From Thermoprotei archaeon (lineage in GTDB: Archaea; Thermoproteota; Thermoprotei; Thermofilales; Thermofilaceae), in NCBI GenBank assembly GCA_003649495.1, contig QMRZ01000050.1, positions 1 to 9,402 of the forward strand: a DNA stretch of 9,402 bases, in the 5' to 3' direction. Shown piece by piece: positions 5,750-9,402 of the stretch. The first letter of the stretch is position 1. Each line of letters opens with the position of its first letter. A program made the position numbers and the translations under genes. The notes beneath the pieces are model-generated. The model made no database searches and was not told the DNA's origin. It worked only from the letters and a program-made list of their open reading frames with translations.

Positions 5750-6913
5750 ATGGTGAAGGTACTGATATTAGGCCTGGGTATGGCTGGAACGACGTTCACA
5801 GTAGGGCTAGAGCGTATAAAGAGGGGGGAGATCCCGCCCTATGGCGTCCCATTAGCTGACGTAGACCTGGGCGTGGAGATAAGCGACATCGAGATAGTAG
5901 GTGCTATCGACGTTGACGTCAGGAAGGTGGGCTCTACAGCCTACGAAGTTGCCACTAAGCTCTACGGGATGGAGCACGTGCCACAGTCCTTAGATGAGAT
6001 ACGGGTTTACCCAGGTCTAGGGGCGAAGTACGTGAAGGACCTCTTCCCAACGCACGATGAGGGGGAGAGCTGGGAGGAGGAGCTCGAGAGAGTCTACGAG
6101 ACGTTCAAGAAGCTCAGGCCTGACGTGATCATAGACGTCACCACTACGCAGGAGGGTAAGACCTACGTCGACTGGGCTGAGTATGAGGAGGATGTAGCGA
6201 GGGGCACTGCAGCGCCCTCACAAGCCTACGCGTTCTTAGCACTTAAGTACGCTAGGGAGGAGGCCCCAGTAGCCTACGTCAACCTCATACCGACGCCCGT
6301 TGCCAATAGCCCTGCAATAGTGGATGCGGCAAGGGACTTCGGCGCAGTGATATTCGGCGATGATGGGGCGACGGGCGCTACGCCCTTGACCGCGGACCTC
6401 TTGGAGCACCTTAAAGAGAGGAACAGGAAGGTATACTCCATTGCTCAGTTCAACATAGGGGGCAACACGGACTTCCTGGCGCTCACTGATGAGAGGAGGA
6501 ACAGGGCTAAGGAGGGGACTAAGAGCAGTGTGGTAAAGGATGTCCTCGGCTACGATGTCCCACACTACATTAAGCCTACTGGCTTCCTAGAGCCTCTAGG
6601 AGACAAGAAGTTCGTCGCAATGCACATAATGTTTGAGAGCTTCAATGGCGCGGTTGACGAAATAATAGTGAACATGAGGATAAGCGATAGCCCAGCGCTA
6701 GCTGGCTACATGGTAGACCTAGCTAGGCTGGGCAAGTTAGCCATAGAGCTGGAGCTCTACGGCACGATATACGAGGTCAACGCATTCTACATGAAGAAGC
6801 CAGCGCCACTAGGCTCTAAGAACCTCCCGAGAATAGTCGCCTACCATAAGCTACTGGAGTTCATAAGAAAGGCTACCGAGAGGAGGGAGCTAGTTGAGGA
6901 AGTTAGCGCATGA
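5750..6913 (+). CDS. ino1: Inositol-1-phosphate synthase (myo-inositol phosphate synthase, Ino1 type)
   Basis: Catalyses NAD-dependent isomerisation of glucose-6-phosphate to L-myo-inositol-1-phosphate, the first step to inositol lipids and to di-myo-inositol phosphate. The 387-residue product has the N-terminal Rossmann turn LGLGMAG (7-13). The conserved core follows: NLIPTPVANSPAIV (178-191), GDDGATGATPLTADLL (203-218), FNIGGNTDFLAL (234-245), KSSVVKDVLGYD (258-269) and DSPALAGYMVDLARL (313-327). Length and motifs match the shorter archaeal form; eukaryotic enzymes exceed 500 residues. In-frame starts lie at GTG 5741, ATG 5744, ATG 5750 and GTG 5753. I prefer 5750 because GGTGAT (5740-5745) is then positioned as a Shine-Dalgarno site and the protein begins directly with the Rossmann strand. 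It is expressed divergently from IPCT-DIPPS from a strong promoter and followed by a T-run terminator, so it appears monocistronic. Confidence 0.93.
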   Translation: MVKVLILGLGMAGTTFTVGLERIKRGEIPPYGVPLADVDLGVEISDIEIVGAIDVDVRKVGSTAYEVATKLYGMEHVPQSLDEIRVYPGLGAKYVKDLFPTHDEGESWEEELERVYETFKKLRPDVIIDVTTTQEGKTYVDWAEYEEDVARGTAAPSQAYAFLALKYAREEAPVAYVNLIPTPVANSPAIVDAARDFGAVIFGDDGATGATPLTADLLEHLKERNRKVYSIAQFNIGGNTDFLALTDERRNRAKEGTKSSVVKDVLGYDVPHYIKPTGFLEPLGDKKFVAMHIMFESFNGAVDEIIVNMRISDSPALAGYMVDLARLGKLAIELELYGTIYEVNAFYMKKPAPLGSKNLPRIVAYHKLLEFIRKATERRELVEEVSA

Positions 6914-6920
6914 AACCTCT

Positions 6921-6931
6921 CCTCTTTTTTA
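6921..6931 (+). terminator. T-run terminator after inositol-1-phosphate synthase
   Basis: Eight bases after the stop codon, a pyrimidine tract CCTCTTTTTT (six T in a row, 6925-6930) has the form of an archaeal intrinsic terminator, which needs no hairpin. It separates the synthase from the following operon. Confidence 0.6.
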
Positions 6932-6980
6932 CCTCCTGCCTGCTCGTGTCTCCCAGCGGAATTTGAATCTAGTGTGGCCT

Positions 6981-6997
6981 ACATATTAGATTTATGT
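6981..6997 (+). promoter_or_regulatory. Probable TATA region of the permease operon
   Basis: An AT-rich stretch (ACATATTAGATTTATGT) in the otherwise GC-rich gap lies about 40 bp upstream of the next start codon. Transcription from here would begin near 7012-7018, just ahead of a GAGGGAG ribosome site. The exact box is ambiguous (CATATTAG or TTTATG). Confidence 0.4.
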
Positions 6998-7030
6998 ACG
7001 TGAATAAGCGCTTCAGAGAGAGGGAGCGTG

Positions 7031-7603
7031 ATGAGCGCTGAGAATCGTAGAGCAGGAGGCGGGGAGGCGCCGGAGGAGCGTGTACTCGCTGACTGGAGGG
7101 GAGAGCTTAGGATAAGGCTCCCCAGAGCTGCGCTGTATCTCCTAGTGGCTGTTGCATTCTACATCCTGAGCGCGATCGTGCCAGGCCTGGTGGCTGGGGT
7201 TAAGCTCCCGGGGGTGCTTGAGCCCTTCGGCCGGCTAGACTGGCTGTTATGGGCATTCCTCCTCCTAATAGCGCTAGCGTTCGGCGGTAATGCAGTCTAT
7301 AACTTGGTGAGGGCGCTAGACCCCCTGCTGGAGGCGATGGCGCGGAGGATGGGGGGGAATGTCAGGCCAGCTAAGCGCGTAGCTAGAGACGTGGCCTACA
7401 TGCTGCTAGTAGTGCTAGTAGCGGAGGCGTTGACGCCCATAGCCGAGAGCCTAGGCGGCCCAGGCCAGCCGCTCAAGGTGGTGATAGGCGTCACCACGCT
7501 CATCCTACTCCTGATACTCGTCTACGATGTCGGCAAGGTCACCTACCGCTATATAGAGAGTAAGGTGGAATTATTGATAAAGAGGCTCGAGAAAGTTGTC
7601 TAA
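7031..7603 (+). CDS. Four-helix membrane protein of unknown function, first gene of the permease operon
   Basis: I do not recognise a family. The 190-residue product has a charged N-terminal cytoplasmic tail (about 30 residues). Four hydrophobic segments follow, near residues 33-52, 71-93, 121-140 and 150-169, with basic loops between helices 2 and 3 (ARRMGGNVRPAKRVAR). It ends in an amphipathic charged helix (YRYIESKVELLIKRLEKVV). The layout resembles the membrane part of small channel-like proteins, but no signature supports that. The ATG at 7031 is preferred over the adjacent GTG at 7028 because GAGG (7020-7023) is 7 bases away. The following permease gene starts 4 bp after this stop (ATG 7608), or overlaps it by 8 bp if TTG 7596 is used. 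This suggests the two membrane proteins are made together and perhaps interact. Confidence 0.7.
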   Translation: MSAENRRAGGGEAPEERVLADWRGELRIRLPRAALYLLVAVAFYILSAIVPGLVAGVKLPGVLEPFGRLDWLLWAFLLLIALAFGGNAVYNLVRALDPLLEAMARRMGGNVRPAKRVARDVAYMLLVVLVAEALTPIAESLGGPGQPLKVVIGVTTLILLLILVYDVGKVTYRYIESKVELLIKRLEKVV

Positions 7604-7607
7604 CGCT

Positions 7608-8876
7608 ATGGCGGTAGAGCCTGTCAAGTACCTATTAGTGTACGTGCTTACGCTGCTGCTAGCAGTGTCGGAAGTGTTCCCTCTCTCAGTATCCGCAATG
7701 CTGGGGGCACTCCTCATGGCGTGGTTCGGCCTGAACGACGGCTTATTTACGTACGAGGAGATATTCTCCTTTATAGACCTGAGGCTAATAGCGCTGCTGA
7801 TAGGGGTAATGATAACCGTGGAGACTGTTGGGAGGAGCGGGCTCTTCAGAGTACTGGGGCTGTATGCCGTGAAGCTGGCGGGAGGAAGCCCAGCGTGGCT
7901 CTTCGTGGCTCTCTCGGTGATCTCGGCGGCAACCTCACTCTTCCTGAGCGATGCGGCGGCAGTGCTGATCCTGTCCGCCACGGCCCTAGCGATCTCAAGG
8001 GAGCTGGGATACGATCCAACGCCCTTCGTTGTGGCTTCAGCGCTCATGATAAACCTGGGTGGTACCGGCACCTTGATAGGCTCGGTGAGCAACATGATAA
8101 TAGGGCTTAACGCTGGCTTCGACTTCGTCGAGTTCGCGGCCTACCTACTCCCCTGTGAGCTGATGCTGTGGTGGGTTACTATTGCCCTGCTCTACTTGTA
8201 CTATAGGGAGAGGCTGAGGGCCTCGCCTAGGCTTCTTGGGGAATACCGCGTGAGGGTGGAGAACAAGGGTGAGGTAGCGAAGGCTGCCCTAATACTAACC
8301 GTGATGATAGCGCTATACGTCTCCTCGGAGAGGCTGGGGATACCGGCTGAGGCGGTCGCCCTATTCACGGCTGTATTAGCCCTTACATCGACGCGCTACG
8401 ATCCCGTAGAGATATTCGAGAGGATAGACTGGGATACCGTGTTCTTCGTCGCATCATTCCTGGTGCTCGTCCACGGGCTTGAGAGGACAGGCATACTCCA
8501 GGCGCTATCACAGCTAATATACGAGGCTTCGAGAGGGAGTCTCGCATATGCAACGCTGCTGACGCTCCTAGTGAGCGGGGTCACTAGCATGTTCCTGGCT
8601 AACGTGGCCGTGGCGCTCACGTTCGTACCACCTCTAAAAGCTCTCAACCTGCCTGATAAGAGGCCCCTCTGGTCAGCATTAGTGCTGGGGACTAACCTTG
8701 GGGGAGCTAGCATCCCAGTGACCAGCGTAGTCTTTGCGATGGCTGTCGGCGCTTTGAGGCATGAGGGGCTGAGGGTAGACATGGGGGAGTTATCCAAGGT
8801 TGGCCTCTTAACATCTCTAGCACAACTGGCCTTCTCGGCGTTATACCTATTAGCCTACTTCAAGCTCCCCTTTTAG
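7608..8876 (+). CDS. ArsB/NhaD-type (SLC13-like) ion permease
   Basis: A 422-residue permease of the ion-transporter superfamily, with about 11 membrane helices in two inverted halves. The first half has the signature LFLSDAAAVLILSATALAIS (111-130) followed by INLGGTGTLIGSVSNMIIGL (148-167). The second has SGVTSMFLANVAVALTFVPP (323-342) followed by LGTNLGGASIPVTSVVFAMA (360-379). The helix-break GG(T/A) loops and SN or TS pairs form the substrate site in relatives. Members move arsenite, Na+/H+, dicarboxylates or sulfate; the substrate cannot be assigned here, and no ars gene is nearby. In ArsB and SLC13 relatives the first loop is usually followed by PN; here it is SVSN, and the second loop has no Asn partner. 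I chose ATG 7608; TTG 7596 has a weak GAGG 10 bases upstream and would add four residues. It is in an operon with the unknown membrane protein upstream and a small ORF downstream. Confidence 0.85.
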   Translation: MAVEPVKYLLVYVLTLLLAVSEVFPLSVSAMLGALLMAWFGLNDGLFTYEEIFSFIDLRLIALLIGVMITVETVGRSGLFRVLGLYAVKLAGGSPAWLFVALSVISAATSLFLSDAAAVLILSATALAISRELGYDPTPFVVASALMINLGGTGTLIGSVSNMIIGLNAGFDFVEFAAYLLPCELMLWWVTIALLYLYYRERLRASPRLLGEYRVRVENKGEVAKAALILTVMIALYVSSERLGIPAEAVALFTAVLALTSTRYDPVEIFERIDWDTVFFVASFLVLVHGLERTGILQALSQLIYEASRGSLAYATLLTLLVSGVTSMFLANVAVALTFVPPLKALNLPDKRPLWSALVLGTNLGGASIPVTSVVFAMAVGALRHEGLRVDMGELSKVGLLTSLAQLAFSALYLLAYFKLPF

Positions 8877-8889
8877 GAGGTGTGGCGGA

Positions 8890-9141
8890 GTGGGGGCAGA
8901 AAGGATAGTGGATAAGAAGTTTAAGAGGTTTGAGGAGAGGTACAAGGAGGAGAGGGGACTAGTAGAGGAGTCACTCGGCAGGCCGCACATATCCCTAAGC
9001 GTTGAGATGCCGGAGGGCTGCGAGGGCCTGGAGGAGGAGTTCAAGAGCTTATCACAGGATAAGGAGTTCATGAGCGAGCTCAGAGACCTGGTTAAGAAGC
9101 ACCTGGAGAGGAAGGGGCGGGAGAAGAGCGGCAGTCGCTAA
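8890..9141 (+). CDS. Small charged protein of unknown function, last gene of the permease operon
   Basis: An 83-residue, soluble, strongly charged protein, not recognised. A basic-acidic helical N-terminus (KKFKRFEERYKEERGLVEE) is followed by a short central segment (RPHISLSVEMPEGCEG, 31-46) that could be a beta strand and turn with one Cys (44). A second helix rich in Glu and Lys (47-76) follows, with a basic tail. It is probably real: a textbook GGAGGTG site (8876-8882) begins at the last base of the permease stop codon and lies 7 bases before the GTG start, and the amino acid composition is that of a coding frame. Position suggests a cytoplasmic partner or regulator of the permease, which is inference. 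Confidence 0.65.
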   Translation: MGAERIVDKKFKRFEERYKEERGLVEESLGRPHISLSVEMPEGCEGLEEEFKSLSQDKEFMSELRDLVKKHLERKGREKSGSR

Positions 9142-9174
9142 CATAGCATGTATCCATTCTTCGTAGCCCAGTTC

Positions 9175-9402
9175 TCAACGCTCACGTCCAACATGTGCAT
9201 GCTTCATCAAAGCCTCGATCCTCTTCAGCAGGTGCGGGCTCGCCGCTACTAGCAGGCTCACCCTGGCCTCCAGGTCTCCGAGAGCCGATTTGGGAGTCCT
9301 GATGGTGGCGCCCGCCTCACGCGCTATGAGCAGCGCTGCCGCTACATCAAAAGCTCTGAGGACAGGCCAGGGAGCCAGGTAGGCGTCGAGTCTGCCCGAA
9401 GC
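9175..9402 (-). CDS. Inositol monophosphatase family protein, C-terminal part (cut by window edge)
   Basis: The last 75 codons of a minus-strand gene whose start lies beyond the window. The visible part begins ASGRLDAYLAPWPVLRAFDV and continues AAALLIAREAGA. This is the conserved C-terminal segment of the FIG/IMPase superfamily, in which the Asp of (W/F)DVAA binds the third metal ion. It ends SLLVAASPHLLKRIEALM plus a short basic tail. Archaeal members hydrolyse inositol-1-phosphate and often fructose-1,6-bisphosphate; some could remove the terminal phosphate of phosphorylated di-myo-inositol phosphate. Placement a few genes from ino1, IPCT and DIPPS supports an inositol role. The N-terminal metal motifs are outside the window, so catalytic completeness cannot be checked. 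The gene is convergent with the small ORF, 33 bp apart. Confidence 0.85.
   Translation of the reverse strand, partial: ASGRLDAYLAPWPVLRAFDVAAALLIAREAGATIRTPKSALGDLEARVSLLVAASPHLLKRIEALMKHAHVGRER

Noticed and set aside
7571..8110. Long open frames on both strands within the permease gene.
   Set aside because: They are other-frame readings of the permease: low-complexity Ser/Thr-rich or Arg/Gly-rich products without motifs or ribosome sites.
7608..8876. Arsenite efflux pump (ArsB).
   Set aside because: The superfamily fold fits, but no arsA, arsC, arsR or arsM gene is nearby and the substrate loops differ, so a substrate is not assigned.
9141..9151. Small inverted repeat ACAT-AGC-ATGT between the convergent small ORF and the inositol monophosphatase as a terminator.
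   Set aside because: Only 4 bp of stem and no T-run on either strand.
1..9402. CRISPR arrays, insertion sequences or rRNA genes.
   Set aside because: No regularly spaced repeats, transposase motifs, terminal repeats or rRNA-like sequence were seen.

Overview
The window looks like chromosome from a hyperthermophilic archaeon, most likely a crenarchaeote (Thermoproteota). The sequence is fairly GC-rich. Genes are packed tightly, with short gaps and 4-58 bp overlaps. Arg is mostly AGG, Ile is often ATA, GTG starts are common, and Shine-Dalgarno sites of the GGAGGTG type alternate with apparently leaderless starts. BRE/TATA promoters are readable. The gene content (inositol-1-phosphate synthase, a split CDP-inositol/di-myo-inositol-phosphate module, a PAP2 phosphatase, a matrixin-like protease with GW-type repeats) fits this view. 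I cannot name the genus.

Layout. (1) 83-706 (+) is the C-terminal half of a zinc-type alcohol dehydrogenase; its N-terminal catalytic domain is gone and in-frame stops precede it. (2) 699-2369 (-) is a secreted, membrane-anchored matrixin-like zinc metalloprotease. (3) Divergent from it, 2440-4160 (+) is a two-gene unit: an amidohydrolase-2 family TIM-barrel hydrolase and a PAP2 membrane phosphatase. (4) Convergent with that unit, 4103-5520 (-) encodes a sugar-phosphate cytidylyltransferase and, overlapping it, a CDP-alcohol phosphotransferase. (5) 5521-5749 is a shared divergent promoter region with two clear BRE/TATA elements and repeated short motifs. (6) 5750-6913 (+) is inositol-1-phosphate synthase, followed by a T-run terminator. 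(7) 7031-9141 (+) is a three-gene operon: a four-helix membrane protein of unknown function, an ArsB/NhaD-type (SLC13-like) permease, and a small charged protein of unknown function. (8) 9175-9402 (-) is the C-terminal end of an inositol monophosphatase family gene that runs off the window.

The central theme is inositol phosphate metabolism. Ino1 makes L-myo-inositol-1-phosphate, the cytidylyltransferase activates it to CDP-inositol, the CDP-alcohol phosphotransferase joins this to a second inositol phosphate, and the inositol monophosphatase at the right edge can remove the remaining phosphate. Together these would make di-myo-inositol phosphate (DIP), the heat-stress compatible solute of hyperthermophiles. 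The arrangement is a near-complete DIP locus with synthase and transferase genes fired from one divergent promoter region. The interspersed transporter operon and PAP2 phosphatase have no proven link to it.
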